Assembly: GCA_964354375.1 (NCBI GenBank)
Contig: CAYGZQ010000054.1
Coordinates: forward strand, 1 to 28,084
DNA from: CAYGZQ01 sp964354375 [NCBI: uncultured Planctomycetota bacterium]
Lineage (GTDB): Bacteria; JAJVIF01; JAPKYR01
Length of the DNA: 28,084 bases
Reading direction: 5' to 3'
A model generated the notes under the pieces. It ran no database searches, was not told the origin of the DNA, and saw only the letters and a program-made list of their open reading frames with translations. A program made the translations under genes and the position numbers. Positions 8,534 to 16,772 of the stretch are shown here, piece after piece. The stretch's first letter is position 1. Every line of letters starts with the position of its first letter.

Positions 8534-8878
8534 ATGCTCGAAGAACTGAAGCAGATGAAAGAGCTGAGCGATGCCCTCAATCGTGCCGCTGACGAGGGCG
8601 ATGTCGATCGTGTCGTCACTCTGCTCAAACGCCGGAAGGAGCTGACCGACCGGATGGGTCAACCGGACCCCAAGGATCCCGACGTCGCGTCGGGTAAAGT
8701 CGCCGACATGCTGAGGGACATTGTGACGATGGACGGCGAGATCGAGAAGAAGATACGGACGCTGATGTCCACCCTCCAGAAGGCGATGCATGTGGTTCAA
8801 GGAGAACAGAAGGTCGTCAAAGGCTACCTGACCCAGACCGATTCAGGTGAGCCGAGATATCTCGACAAGGAGGTATAG
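8534..8878 (+). CDS. FliT/FlgN-like flagellar chaperone
   Basis: A 114-aa, almost wholly helical, charged protein directly after fliS (10-nt gap). The first 60 residues include VDRVVTLLKRRKELTDRM, the 'LL-x-x-R-x-x-L' pattern seen in FliT and FlgN chaperones, and the end (QKVVKGYLTQTDSGEPRYLD) recalls the tail of FlgN-type proteins. FliT-type chaperones bind FliD, FlgN binds the hook-filament junction proteins. The start at 8534 is chosen because the upstream in-frame residues overlap the fliS 3' end and look non-coding. Family identity rests on pattern plus position. FliT is favoured because fliD is nearby and fliS is adjacent. Confidence 0.6.
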   Translation: MLEELKQMKELSDALNRAADEGDVDRVVTLLKRRKELTDRMGQPDPKDPDVASGKVADMLRDIVTMDGEIEKKIRTLMSTLQKAMHVVQGEQKVVKGYLTQTDSGEPRYLDKEV

Positions 8879-8913
8879 GAGTCTCGTCGGCGACGCCGCG
8901 CATTGAACACACC

Positions 8914-9690
8914 ATGAAAATCGCAGCCGTAATACTCGCCAGGATCGCCTCGACCCGCCTTGAGCGCAAGGTCCTTCTCGACCTCGGCGGTATCCCCGTC
9001 CTGGCGCACGTCCTGCGACGCTCGTGGAAGTTCCCGGGCGTGACCGATGCGAAAAGCGGAAGGGGACTTGTGCTCGCGTTACCGGAGGGCGACAAGGAAA
9101 ACGAGCTGGCGTCGCTCGGCGAAGAATACGGAGCGAAGGTGGTCCGGGGGGACGAGGAAAACGTGCTTTCGAGACTCCTGAAAGCGGCCGATGAGGCCGA
9201 GGCGGATGTGGTCTATCGCGTGACCGCCGACAATCCGCTTGTCGATCCGGGCGTGGTCGCTCAGACATGGCGCGGCTTCTCAAGCGGGTCATGGGATTAC
9301 GCCGCAATGGATGACACGCCCCTGGGTACCACAGCGGAGATCGTCACCGTTGATGCGCTCAGGCGGGCCGAGGAAATCGCCGACGCCCCCAGGCTGAGGG
9401 AACATCCCACCCTGGCGCTCTACGAAAACAGCAACCGTTTCAAAATGCTTCTGATCCCGTCGCCGGAGAAATGGAAACATCCCGAGTGGCGCCTGACGGT
9501 CGACAGGGAAGCCGACTTTCGAGTCGTCCGGACGATCATCGGTGCGCTCGGTCCCGACGCCGACCTCAACTCTATCGTACCTTACCTGCTTGAGCATCCC
9601 CAGGTCGCGGCCATCAATTCCGAGGTTGGCCAGGACGGCTGGCAGACCCTGAAGGAACGTAAAGATGCAATTGGTCATGAGCAAGTTTGA
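8914..9690 (+). CDS. SpsF-like cytidylyltransferase (CMP-sugar synthetase family)
   Basis: A 258-aa nucleotidyltransferase. The N-terminus IAAVILARIASTRLERKVLL is the SpsF/COG1861 and CMP-NeuAc synthetase signature (AR-x-x-S-x-R-L-x-x-K). VYRVTADNPLVDPGVV is the acidic metal-binding region, and WRLTVDREADFRVVRTII is the C-terminal family motif. Such enzymes load an acidic sugar onto CMP. Placed between maf/fliS and neuB, the likely product is a CMP-nonulosonate donor for Maf, although SpsF proteins with other sugars exist. Its 3' end overlaps neuB by 26 nt. There is no strong RBS before the ATG at 8914; the GGAG at 8878-8881 is far away. Confidence 0.82.
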   Translation: MKIAAVILARIASTRLERKVLLDLGGIPVLAHVLRRSWKFPGVTDAKSGRGLVLALPEGDKENELASLGEEYGAKVVRGDEENVLSRLLKAADEAEADVVYRVTADNPLVDPGVVAQTWRGFSSGSWDYAAMDDTPLGTTAEIVTVDALRRAEEIADAPRLREHPTLALYENSNRFKMLLIPSPEKWKHPEWRLTVDREADFRVVRTIIGALGPDADLNSIVPYLLEHPQVAAINSEVGQDGWQTLKERKDAIGHEQV

Positions 9691-10696
9691 AATACATGGC
9701 GTGACCGTCGGTCGCGAGGCGCGCCCCTACGTGCTCGCGGAGATCGGCATAAACCATAACGGCGACATCGACCTCGCATCGAGAATGATCAGGGCCGCCG
9801 CCGAGTCCGGCGCCGATGGGGTCAAATTCCAGACATTCAAGGCTGCCGACCTCGCGCATCCGAAGAAGGCGCCCGAGTATTTCGAGCTTTTCCGCAAGGT
9901 CGAGCTCGACAGGGACGCCCACGTGCATCTTCGCGACATTGCCTGGGACGCCGGCGTCGCTTTCATCAGCACCCCCTTCGGCATCAACGAAGCCGAGATG
10001 CTTAGAGAAATCGGGGTTCCGGCGATAAAAATCGCGAGCGGCGACCTGACCAATCGTGCGCTCCTTGCGCATGTCGGAGGGATGGGTCTGCCGGTCATTC
10101 TGTCGACCGGAATGAGCTATCTGGATGAAGTCCGTCGAGCGCGGGAGGTGCTTGTGAAGTCAGGTTGCGACAAGCTCGCGATCCTCCATTGCGTGAGCAG
10201 GTATCCGGTGAAACCTGAAGAGCTGAACCTCCGTGCGATCGAAACGCTTTCGAGAGAATTCCCGGACGTGATCGGATTTTCCGATCATACCGAGGGCACC
10301 TGGGCTGCGCCCGCGGCGGTCGCGATGGGCGCCAGGTTTATAGAGAAGCACTTCACGCTCGACCGCTCGCTTCCCGGACCGGATCAGTCGCTCTCGGTCG
10401 AGCCGAGTGAACTGAGAGCGCTCGTCGATGCGGTCGGGAGCGTCTTCAGTGCGCTGGGCGACGGAGAGAAAAAGCCTTGCAGCGTTGAACTGGAGAAGCG
10501 GCATCTCGGGCGGAAAGGGCTATATGCGTCGCGAGACCTTGTCCCGGGGATCGTTCTGAGCACTGAGGACATCAAGCTGTCACGCCCGGAAGGGGAGATC
10601 GGCGCGATGGAGCTTGGGAACGTGTTGGGCAAAATCGTTCGTACGTCAATATCGGCAGGCGACGAGATCACACCCGCCGCCCTTGCCGCGAAATGA
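9665..10696 (+). CDS. neuB: NeuB-family nonulosonate (sialic/legionaminic/pseudaminic acid) synthase
   Basis: A 343-aa protein that condenses a 6-carbon N-acyl sugar with phosphoenolpyruvate to give a 9-carbon nonulosonic acid. The NeuB TIM-barrel is clear: YVLAEIGINHNGDIDLASRM, DGVKFQTFKAADLAHP, AFISTPFGINEAEML, ASGDLTNRALLAHVGG, LSTGMSYLDEVRRA, LAILHCVSRYPVKPEELNLR, VIGFSDHTEG and ARFIEKHFTLDRSLPGPDQS. Residues ~280-340 are the C-terminal SAF (antifreeze-like) domain (GLYASRDLVPGIVLSTEDI). Two ATGs (9665, 9677) are possible; AGGA at 9653-9656 favours 9665. The overlap with the cytidylyltransferase gene points to translational coupling. Which nonulosonate is made cannot be decided by eye; NeuB, LegI and PseI all share these motifs. 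Confidence 0.93.
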   Translation: MQLVMSKFEIHGVTVGREARPYVLAEIGINHNGDIDLASRMIRAAAESGADGVKFQTFKAADLAHPKKAPEYFELFRKVELDRDAHVHLRDIAWDAGVAFISTPFGINEAEMLREIGVPAIKIASGDLTNRALLAHVGGMGLPVILSTGMSYLDEVRRAREVLVKSGCDKLAILHCVSRYPVKPEELNLRAIETLSREFPDVIGFSDHTEGTWAAPAAVAMGARFIEKHFTLDRSLPGPDQSLSVEPSELRALVDAVGSVFSALGDGEKKPCSVELEKRHLGRKGLYASRDLVPGIVLSTEDIKLSRPEGEIGAMELGNVLGKIVRTSISAGDEITPAALAAK

Positions 10697-10787
10697 TGGG
10701 CAGATGGATTGACTGAAGCTCGGCTCGTCTGGAGCCATACCATTGGTACCTGAAATGGGTGAAGATGGGCCTTGGGCTCAAGGAATA

Positions 10788-10823
10788 GGGAGGACACGAG
10801 CGTGAGAACGCCCGTGTCCTCCC
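10788..10823 (+). terminator. Strong hairpin between neuB and dehydratase
   Basis: An 11-bp perfect stem (10788-10798 with 10813-10823, GGGAGGACACG/CGTGTCCTCCC), extendable by three more pairs inside. There is no T tract on either side, so it may be a Rho-assisted or attenuating structure, or may stabilise an mRNA end. It sits 92 nt after neuB and 40 nt before the next start codon. Confidence 0.4.
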
Positions 10824-10863
10824 GATGACCGAGGCGGCCACGAGTCTGCCTAGGAGGGCTGCG

Positions 10864-11868
10864 ATGAACGAAAATGCGTACACCGGCAAACGGATTCTGG
10901 TAACCGGCGGGACTGGTTCCATCGGTTCCGAGATCGTCGAGCAGTTGCTCGAATGCCATCCCGCGGTGGTCAGGGTCTTTTCGCGGAACGAGTTCAACCA
11001 ATATGTCGCCCAGGAGCGCTTGAAGGATCGCCGCAATCTGAGGTTCCTGATCGGCGATGTGAGGGACAAGGAGCGTCTCAGGCGCGCCTGCGAGGATATC
11101 GACATCATCTTCCACACCGCGGCTTTGAAACACGTTCCCGCCTGCGAGTACAACCCGTTTGAGGCGGTCAAGACCAATGTGCTCGGCACCCAGAACCTCA
11201 TCGAGGTCGCGATGGACAACGAAGTTGACAAGGTCATCGCGATCAATACCGACAAGTCCGTAAGCCCGATCAACACTATGGGCGCAACCAAGCTCTTAAG
11301 CGAGAAACTGATCATCGCCGCGAATCTCTACAAGGGTAGCCATCGCACCAGGTTCGCCAGCGTGCGATTCGGGAACGTGATAGGCAGCACGGGGAGCGTC
11401 CTTCCTCTGTTTATCAGGCAGATCAGGGAAGGCGGACCCGTGACAGTCACGCATCCCGACATGGAGCGCTTCATAATGACCATCAGGCAGGCGGTGAGGC
11501 TGACGCTGCGCGCGGGCGCGGATGCCGCCGGCGGCGAGGTCTTCATCCTCAAAATGCCAGCCGTCAGGATCACCGACCTCGCGGAAGTCCTTGTTGACAT
11601 GATCGCTCCCGGCATTGACATTAAGACGGATTTCGTCGGTCGACGCGCGGGCGAGAAAACATACGAGGAGCTCCTTACACCTGACGAGTCGGCGTACACC
11701 GAGGAGCGCAACGATATGTTCATCCTGCGTCCCTTCGGCGAGAAACGCGGCGACAATTTCCGCGTGTACTCCACCCACACGAATGGCCTGCTCAGCAAGC
11801 CACAGATACGCGAATTCCTCGACCAGCACGAGCTGGTGCCTGCTGTGACCGAGCCGATGCTGACATAA
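10864..11868 (+). CDS. Short-form UDP-sugar 4,6-dehydratase (Polysacc_synt_2, CapD/PglF/LegB-like)
   Basis: A 334-aa extended-SDR enzyme. Residues ~8-25 carry the NAD(P)-binding GGTGSIGSEI. IIFHTAALKHVPACEYNPFE and TDKSVSPINTMGATKLLSEK are the active-site segments of UDP-GlcNAc 4,6-dehydratases, with Met in place of Tyr before the GATK lysine, as in PglF/WbpM. VTHPDMERFIMTIRQAVRL and RRAGEKTYEELL complete the family pattern. There is no N-terminal membrane domain, so it is a soluble short form. It makes UDP-4-keto-6-deoxy-HexNAc, the first step to bacillosamine, legionaminic or pseudaminic acid. GGAGG at 10853-10857 fixes the start at 10864 rather than the upstream in-frame ATG at 10825. Last gene of the forward block; the next genes converge on it. 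Confidence 0.88.
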   Translation: MNENAYTGKRILVTGGTGSIGSEIVEQLLECHPAVVRVFSRNEFNQYVAQERLKDRRNLRFLIGDVRDKERLRRACEDIDIIFHTAALKHVPACEYNPFEAVKTNVLGTQNLIEVAMDNEVDKVIAINTDKSVSPINTMGATKLLSEKLIIAANLYKGSHRTRFASVRFGNVIGSTGSVLPLFIRQIREGGPVTVTHPDMERFIMTIRQAVRLTLRAGADAAGGEVFILKMPAVRITDLAEVLVDMIAPGIDIKTDFVGRRAGEKTYEELLTPDESAYTEERNDMFILRPFGEKRGDNFRVYSTHTNGLLSKPQIREFLDQHELVPAVTEPMLT

Positions 11869-11915
11869 CCGGGGCCCGCGCGTCAGCAAGGGCGTGCCTT
11901 CCTGAGCCTTCACAC

Positions 11916-12422
11916 CTACTCCATGAACTGATCGACCTGGTCCACAAACCCGCCCGTGGGCGCTTCGCCCTTCAGCACAAGCTCGCGGATCCGATTCATC
12001 CCGTCCTCATCGTAGATCGATTGCGGCACCGACAATCCCACAGTCTTGTGAACCTCGATCGCCGCCGACGATACCGGCAAGAATACATATTGCTCCGTGT
12101 TCCACGCTCTTGCCGAATCGAACATTATCAGCGCTTTCTTCAGCTCATCGGTGTTTTTGGCCAGCACCCAGGAATATTCGGTGAACTGATTCTGATCGTT
12201 CCCGCTGACCTTCCACGTGAGGATCATCCCGACGGTCCCTTCAATCGAGCTTAGATCGGGGGAAACAACCTTCTTCCCTGTCAGCTTCTCGAAGTGCATC
12301 TTCACGGGCTCGATCGTGTCGGCAGCGGACCTTTCGTGCCTGCATGCCGTGAAGGAAGCGATAATGAGCACTATCAGTGCGATCGCGAGAAAGACTGACG
12401 CAAAGTGGCATCCGGGCCTCAT
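11916..12422 (-). CDS. Small putative lipoprotein, unknown function
   Basis: A 168-aa protein with a strongly hydrophobic N-terminal signal (residues 7-26) ending in F-T-A-C, an acceptable lipobox with Cys27, so it is probably a lipoprotein. The mature part is mixed alpha/beta (MHFEKLTGKKVVSPDLSS; EGTVGMILTWKVSGNDQNQF) and has no motif I recognise. GGAGG lies 8 nt before the ATG (reverse complement of 12431-12435). It is the last of four same-strand genes (16268 to 11916) for envelope or exported proteins; gaps of 83-132 nt make a single operon uncertain. Confidence 0.75.
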   Translation of the reverse strand: MRPGCHFASVFLAIALIVLIIASFTACRHERSAADTIEPVKMHFEKLTGKKVVSPDLSSIEGTVGMILTWKVSGNDQNQFTEYSWVLAKNTDELKKALIMFDSARAWNTEQYVFLPVSSAAIEVHKTVGLSVPQSIYDEDGMNRIRELVLKGEAPTGGFVDQVDQFME

Positions 12423-12505
12423 GGTTTACACCTCCGTTCCATATGTTGAGATTGCGCAGAGACCCAAAAGGTTGTGCGACCGTGCGACGTCGGGATGCGG
12501 AGTGT

Positions 12506-13066
12506 TCAGGGTTGAGAAGGTTGAGTCGCAGCCCGCTCGGGTTTTCGGACGAATTTCATGTAGCCGACAGCGATTGTGATAACCAGGCTGACCGCGACCG
12601 CCCAGACTGCAATTTTCGGCGTACGAATGAAGGTCCAGCCTAGACTGTAGATGAGCGTGAATATCCCACCAAGCAACATGCCTTCCGTAATCACCTGCAG
12701 TCTGCCGGAGTACAACAGGCTTACCGTAGTCACTACCACGGCGATAGCCATCGATATCAGGGCGACGGTTATGCCTTGTTTATCCATCAATTTGGTGAAT
12801 TCCTCCTCCCGCTGGTCACGATTCGTCTTCCATTCCTCGAAAGCCGCGCGATCGGCCTCATACTGCTGGACCCTGGCGCTTTTTGTTTCGGCGCTCAACA
12901 TATTGAGCTCTTCCGACGATGGAGGGATTGGCTCCTGCGGATAGCGCTCAACACCCGGGTAAACCTTGTCCCACTGAGGGGTAGGGAACCAGGCGTCCAT
13001 GACCCACGCCACAAAGAAGGCTACCAGCAAGCCTAGAAAGATACAGTAAAGGACTCTGGCGAACAT
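12506..13066 (-). CDS. Four-helix membrane protein, unknown function
   Basis: A 186-aa protein with a membrane helix at about residues 2-22, a Pro/Glu-rich then charged coiled-coil stretch (~30-95, including QQYEADRAAFEEWKTNRDQR), and three more membrane helices at about 98-118, 125-145 and 148-168, ending in a basic tail. Two adjacent ATGs (13069 and 13066) are possible. GGAGG (reverse complement of 13074-13078) gives 7-nt spacing to 13066 and 4-nt to 13069, so 13066 is preferred. No family recognised; orientation and partner unknown. Confidence 0.75.
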   Translation of the reverse strand: MFARVLYCIFLGLLVAFFVAWVMDAWFPTPQWDKVYPGVERYPQEPIPPSSEELNMLSAETKSARVQQYEADRAAFEEWKTNRDQREEEFTKLMDKQGITVALISMAIAVVVTTVSLLYSGRLQVITEGMLLGGIFTLIYSLGWTFIRTPKIAVWAVAVSLVITIAVGYMKFVRKPERAATQPSQP

Positions 13067-13121
13067 CATCGCACCTCCGGATCGCAATTATAGCTGAAAG
13101 CCTTGTCGCGGGGAGACGACC

Positions 13122-13583
13122 TCAGAATGACACGCCGAATCCGAGTATGGGCACAACCGGATTATCGCTCCCGGCGAAAGCAAGGCCGATACGCCAGACC
13201 GCGTCCCCGCCTTCGGCTGCTAGGTTGCCGTATTCAATCGCCACGCCGCCGCCGACCGCTCCGACTTCTCCGGCCGCAACGCCCCCGTAGAATCCCTCGG
13301 CAAAAATGGCTTCGGTGTCTCCTGAACGAAATACCAGGCCTGCAGATCCTCCGGCTCCCAGAAAAAGCGTACCGACACCGAGCGTAAGCCCCGTGCTCGA
13401 GTCCTCCGACATCGCTACGTAGTTCAGGCCGAGGCCGCCCCAATCGATGCCGATCCCGGCGCTGAGCCCTCCCTCTCCCCGGGCCTTCTCAGCCGTCCCG
13501 TCCGAATCGCCCTGCGCCATCGCGGGCCCCGCAAGAACAAGTAGAATGGCGACCCCAGACATAATGAGGATTGGCTCCTTCAT
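13122..13583 (-). CDS. Exported glycine-rich protein, possible outer-membrane barrel
   Basis: A 153-aa protein with a signal peptide (residues 1-23; cleavage likely after A-M-A before QG). The mature chain is Gly/Ala/Val-rich with alternating short strands (GLSAGIGIDWGGLGLNYVAM; FLGAGGSAGLVFRSG; GGVAIEYGNLA) and ends in aromatic Phe (ILGFGVSF), a common ending of outer-membrane beta-barrels. At this size an 8-stranded barrel is conceivable. GGAGG lies 6 nt before the ATG. No named family recognised. Confidence 0.72.
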   Translation of the reverse strand: MKEPILIMSGVAILLVLAGPAMAQGDSDGTAEKARGEGGLSAGIGIDWGGLGLNYVAMSEDSSTGLTLGVGTLFLGAGGSAGLVFRSGDTEAIFAEGFYGGVAAGEVGAVGGGVAIEYGNLAAEGGDAVWRIGLAFAGSDNPVVPILGFGVSF

Positions 13584-13715
13584 TTCCGGCCTCCTCTAAT
13601 CTATTTCCGAATATGTTGACACAGCACTGACCTCGTGTCCAGTCGTGCCTTTGATACCGATAACAACATGATCGGGTACTAACGGATATTCTGTCGGCAT
13701 CGGAAACGGCTGCTG

Positions 13716-16268
13716 CTACCAGCAACCGTCTGAGAGATACTTCGCTAGAAAGCAATCCTCATCGCCTGCGGCGGAGTGCGGGTCGGTGTCGCCGCAGGGA
13801 GCAAACTCGACGCCGATGTCCATGAAGAATCCCGTGATGTAGAAAAGCGCGTCTTCGGACTCCGCGACATTCCATGCGTACTCGTCCTGCGGTCCGCCCC
13901 ATGATCGCGCCCACTGCCAGCTTCCGGACTCGGCGAAGTAGCTGATGAAAGCATCCTTTCCGCCGTTGGAAGTGGCCTCGTCAGTTCCGGGACCGGGGTC
14001 GAGATCGCATTGGCCCATGAAATAACCACAGACCAGCGGCCCTTCATTAGCGTCAGCGTCGACGCCGTAAGCGATATCGTCTTCAAGTCCTCCCCATGAG
14101 TAAGTCCAGTCATGCGTCAGATCAAGGCTAAACCGGGAAACGAACGCGTCAGTCGCGCCGTGAGAACCCAGCCAGTATTCATCGACGCTGGGATCGAAGT
14201 CCACCGCTTCGGCGAAAGCGCCGCAGACGTAGATTGAATCGTCGGTCTCGCTTGCGAAGTCGGAGATCCCGTATACAAGGTCATTGGAGTAACTACCCCA
14301 ATGCACCGCTTTGATGAAGGAGCCGATATTGTTGTACTTCACCAGGCATGCGTCGGCGAGGCCGTAGGAAACATGGATATCGGTGCCTGAGCCGGGGTTG
14401 AAATCGATGCCGCTGTCATCGTTGTTATTGCGGAAATCGCCGGCCGCGTAGGCGCAACTGTCTGTTCCCGCGGCCACGCCGGAGCAAAATTCATCCTTAT
14501 CGCTACCCCACGTTGTAGCCCAGGGAGATCCTCCATCGTCGTCGAATCTGAGGACGTACGCGTCGGCACCACCGTGGGAAGTGATGTCGGCAGCCTCAGG
14601 CCAGAACTTGACCGTACTGCTGAAACTCCCGCCCACGAGGATGGTGCTCGGATGTGGAGGTCCGTACCACAACGCCCATGACACGCAACCCGCGGCGTCG
14701 TCCGACGTGCCTCCCCAGGTGCGGAACCACTGGAAATTGCCAAGCCTGTCGTATTTCACCAGGAACGCATCTTTCGCACCATTGGAGGTTTCTTCGGCAA
14801 CACCCGCAAGCGAGGCATCGAAGTCAACCGTGCCTTCAAAAGCTCCCGCCACGTAGATGTCTCCCTCACCGTCCGTCGTTACTGCGGTTGCCACTTCAGA
14901 GCCTATTCCTCCGAATGACAATCCCCATTGGAAATCTCCGGTTTCATCGAAAATGCTGAGGTAGGCGTCGATGGCTCCATTTGACGTTACTTCCTTCTGG
15001 TAATAGCCTGGGTCAAGGTCGATTGTGCCCAGGAAATATCCTGCTACCGCAATATAGCCCCACGGATCGCATGCGACTCCGTTGCCACTCTCGAAGTCCA
15101 CGCCGCCCCACGTCTTCGCCCAGCCCTCATCAGCCTGCGGGGAGATCACATTCAGCTCCATGACCTGATAGGCAATGATACGAAGCCACCATATTGCCGG
15201 ATCGTTCTCGCTGTCGACGACGGTAATGAGTGCTTTGTACGTCCCGGGAGCGGCGCCATGGTTCTTGATCCTCGCCTCATACCTGGCGTGGTCGGAGTAT
15301 TCCGCCATGAGCCTGGCGGTGACATGATCTGGAAACAGATGCTCGCACTCGATGATAGGGTCGGCATGGCTTTCAGGACCCTGGTGGTCGTATACGTCAA
15401 TCAGAATCCTCGCGCTGCCGTTTGTGTCGAGACCCTGGCCGATTGGATACACGAAGGCCTCGATTTTCCAGGGTTCCTGACAGTTGGCTTCGGGCCCGAA
15501 ATCCGTCATGGGATCGTCGACCGGTTTGTTGATCGGCGGCGCCCAGCTGGAATCGACCGCATAGCCGAAAACAAAGGGGTTCGGCGATTCCGGCATGGAG
15601 ATCGTGTACTCCCGCATTATCGTCTCGCCCACATATAAGGCGCTGCGCGTGTTAGCGGCGCCGGGGCTGATGTGTCGCAGAAACCCGTTCAGCTCGGCCG
15701 AGGGCACCGTGACGCTCGCGAACTTGCCCTTGGAATATCCCTGGAGACCGTTCGGACCCTGTCCTTCGGTGTTGTTCCTGTACAGTTCCGTGTAACCATC
15801 GGGATCGATAAGCGCGCCCTTGCCGGATTCAGCGTCGGGGATGCTGAGATCGGAATCACCGAATACATAACCGGAATCAAAAAGGGCAATGCCCCGGACG
15901 TCGAAAGCCGTCAGGTTCGGGTTCGTGTACGGGTGCTTCAGCTCGACCTGGAACTTCAGCACATGGTCGCCCAGGTCCTCGATATTCACTACCTTCATGC
16001 AATTCCCGCAGGGACCGTTCTCCAGCCACTTTCGCGCGTTCCAGTGCTCCGCGACTGACCGGATCGGCACGACGCTCGCCTGCAGAGTCGTCCGATCGAC
16101 CGTTATGTTCCAGAAGCGCCAGAGAGTTCGATTATTCGGGGCGGGTCCCTTTTCAGTCGCTTGCAGCGTCGGAGAGGTCGGATTACCGATGGTCTTGGAT
16201 GAGCCTGAGCATCCCGTGACCGCCAGTGCGGCGCACAGGATCACAGAAAGAGGCATGAGGAATCGCAT
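13716..16268 (-). CDS. Large lipoprotein with SBBP-like seven-repeat beta-propeller
   Basis: An 850-aa protein. The signal peptide ends with lipobox V-T-G-C, Cys20. Residues ~47-250 form a domain shared with the 1121-aa lipoprotein at 21287-24652 (LWRFWNITVD; ELKHPYTNPN with FDVRGI; PDGYTELY; NPFVFGYAVDSSW). From ~380 to the end there are seven repeats beginning W-x-x-(T/S)-(W/F)-G-G and continuing with D-x-YVAGAFEGTVDFD, S-N-G-x-x-D-A-(F/Y)-(L/V); this is the SBBP beta-propeller pattern. Seven copies suit one closed seven-bladed propeller. The middle (~255-375) is of unknown type. Probably a surface- or periplasm-facing envelope protein; ligand unknown. GGAGTG lies about 6 nt before the ATG. 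Confidence 0.85.
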   Translation of the reverse strand: MRFLMPLSVILCAALAVTGCSGSSKTIGNPTSPTLQATEKGPAPNNRTLWRFWNITVDRTTLQASVVPIRSVAEHWNARKWLENGPCGNCMKVVNIEDLGDHVLKFQVELKHPYTNPNLTAFDVRGIALFDSGYVFGDSDLSIPDAESGKGALIDPDGYTELYRNNTEGQGPNGLQGYSKGKFASVTVPSAELNGFLRHISPGAANTRSALYVGETIMREYTISMPESPNPFVFGYAVDSSWAPPINKPVDDPMTDFGPEANCQEPWKIEAFVYPIGQGLDTNGSARILIDVYDHQGPESHADPIIECEHLFPDHVTARLMAEYSDHARYEARIKNHGAAPGTYKALITVVDSENDPAIWWLRIIAYQVMELNVISPQADEGWAKTWGGVDFESGNGVACDPWGYIAVAGYFLGTIDLDPGYYQKEVTSNGAIDAYLSIFDETGDFQWGLSFGGIGSEVATAVTTDGEGDIYVAGAFEGTVDFDASLAGVAEETSNGAKDAFLVKYDRLGNFQWFRTWGGTSDDAAGCVSWALWYGPPHPSTILVGGSFSSTVKFWPEAADITSHGGADAYVLRFDDDGGSPWATTWGSDKDEFCSGVAAGTDSCAYAAGDFRNNNDDSGIDFNPGSGTDIHVSYGLADACLVKYNNIGSFIKAVHWGSYSNDLVYGISDFASETDDSIYVCGAFAEAVDFDPSVDEYWLGSHGATDAFVSRFSLDLTHDWTYSWGGLEDDIAYGVDADANEGPLVCGYFMGQCDLDPGPGTDEATSNGGKDAFISYFAESGSWQWARSWGGPQDEYAWNVAESEDALFYITGFFMDIGVEFAPCGDTDPHSAAGDEDCFLAKYLSDGCW

Positions 16269-16772
16269 AGTGTCACTCCACGTCGTGTCCTTACCGGACC
16301 GGGTTTCTCTGCAGAACAGGCACGCTCCTGTCCCGGAGCTGGAAGGGAGACTATATCACACGTTCCCGCGGTTTTGAACAGTACGGGTGCCCGTCACCCG
16401 GTATCAACGAGACCGCGACTCGGATCCGAAGCGCGCGCGTGAGCAAGCGCGTACCCGACGGCGTCAGCCCTCGGGACCCGCGCGTGCCGGTCACAATCCG
16501 CCATGGCGTACGCAGCTTGTGGTGGTAGATAGAACGTAGCCCGGCATCTCCTTTGCCGGGTCTTTCATTTATTAAGAAATATCCCGGCAAGTGAGATGCC
16601 GGGCTACGTGACTCGGGACGGGCACAGTCCGCCGCGGCGGATCGAAGACTCGCTCAGCCTGAGCCCGGCACCCGGCTCTTGAAAGGTCGAGATTGATATG
16701 GGAGAATTCCGGAAAGGTGCATCCGAGAGGATCGAGGGGGAATCTAAGGGATAGCACCAGGCGGGCGAAGTC
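16269..16772. other. 504-nt gene-free stretch
   Basis: It holds the upstream region of the 850-aa lipoprotein gene on one side and of the zinc-ribbon gene on the other, and a palindromic element at 16535-16608 (listed separately). The rest (16300-16534) is GC-rich with short CGCG-type self-complementary runs. I see no convincing gene; reading frames there lack ribosome binding sites and coding-like composition. No clear promoter for either flanking gene was found. Confidence 0.6.
16535..16608. repeat. REPIN-like inverted pair of hairpins
   Basis: Outer arms 16535-16550 and 16593-16608 (CGTAGCCCGGCATCTC) are perfectly complementary. After two mismatches, 16553-16560 pairs with 16583-16590. 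The centre (16561-16582) is AT-rich. Each half also folds on its own: CCCGGC and GCCGGG pair within 16539-16560 and again within 16583-16603. This double architecture is that of REP doublets/REPINs. It could also serve as a terminator. Confidence 0.6.

Noticed and set aside
10684-10863. Riboswitch-like leader before the dehydratase
   Set aside because: Only simple hairpins (10788-10823 and a TACC/GGTA stem) are visible; no known riboswitch core was recognised.
16300-16534. Possible small gene on the - strand upstream of the 850-aa lipoprotein gene
   Set aside because: The 79-codon frame crosses the palindromic repeat, has no RBS, and has no recognisable sequence.
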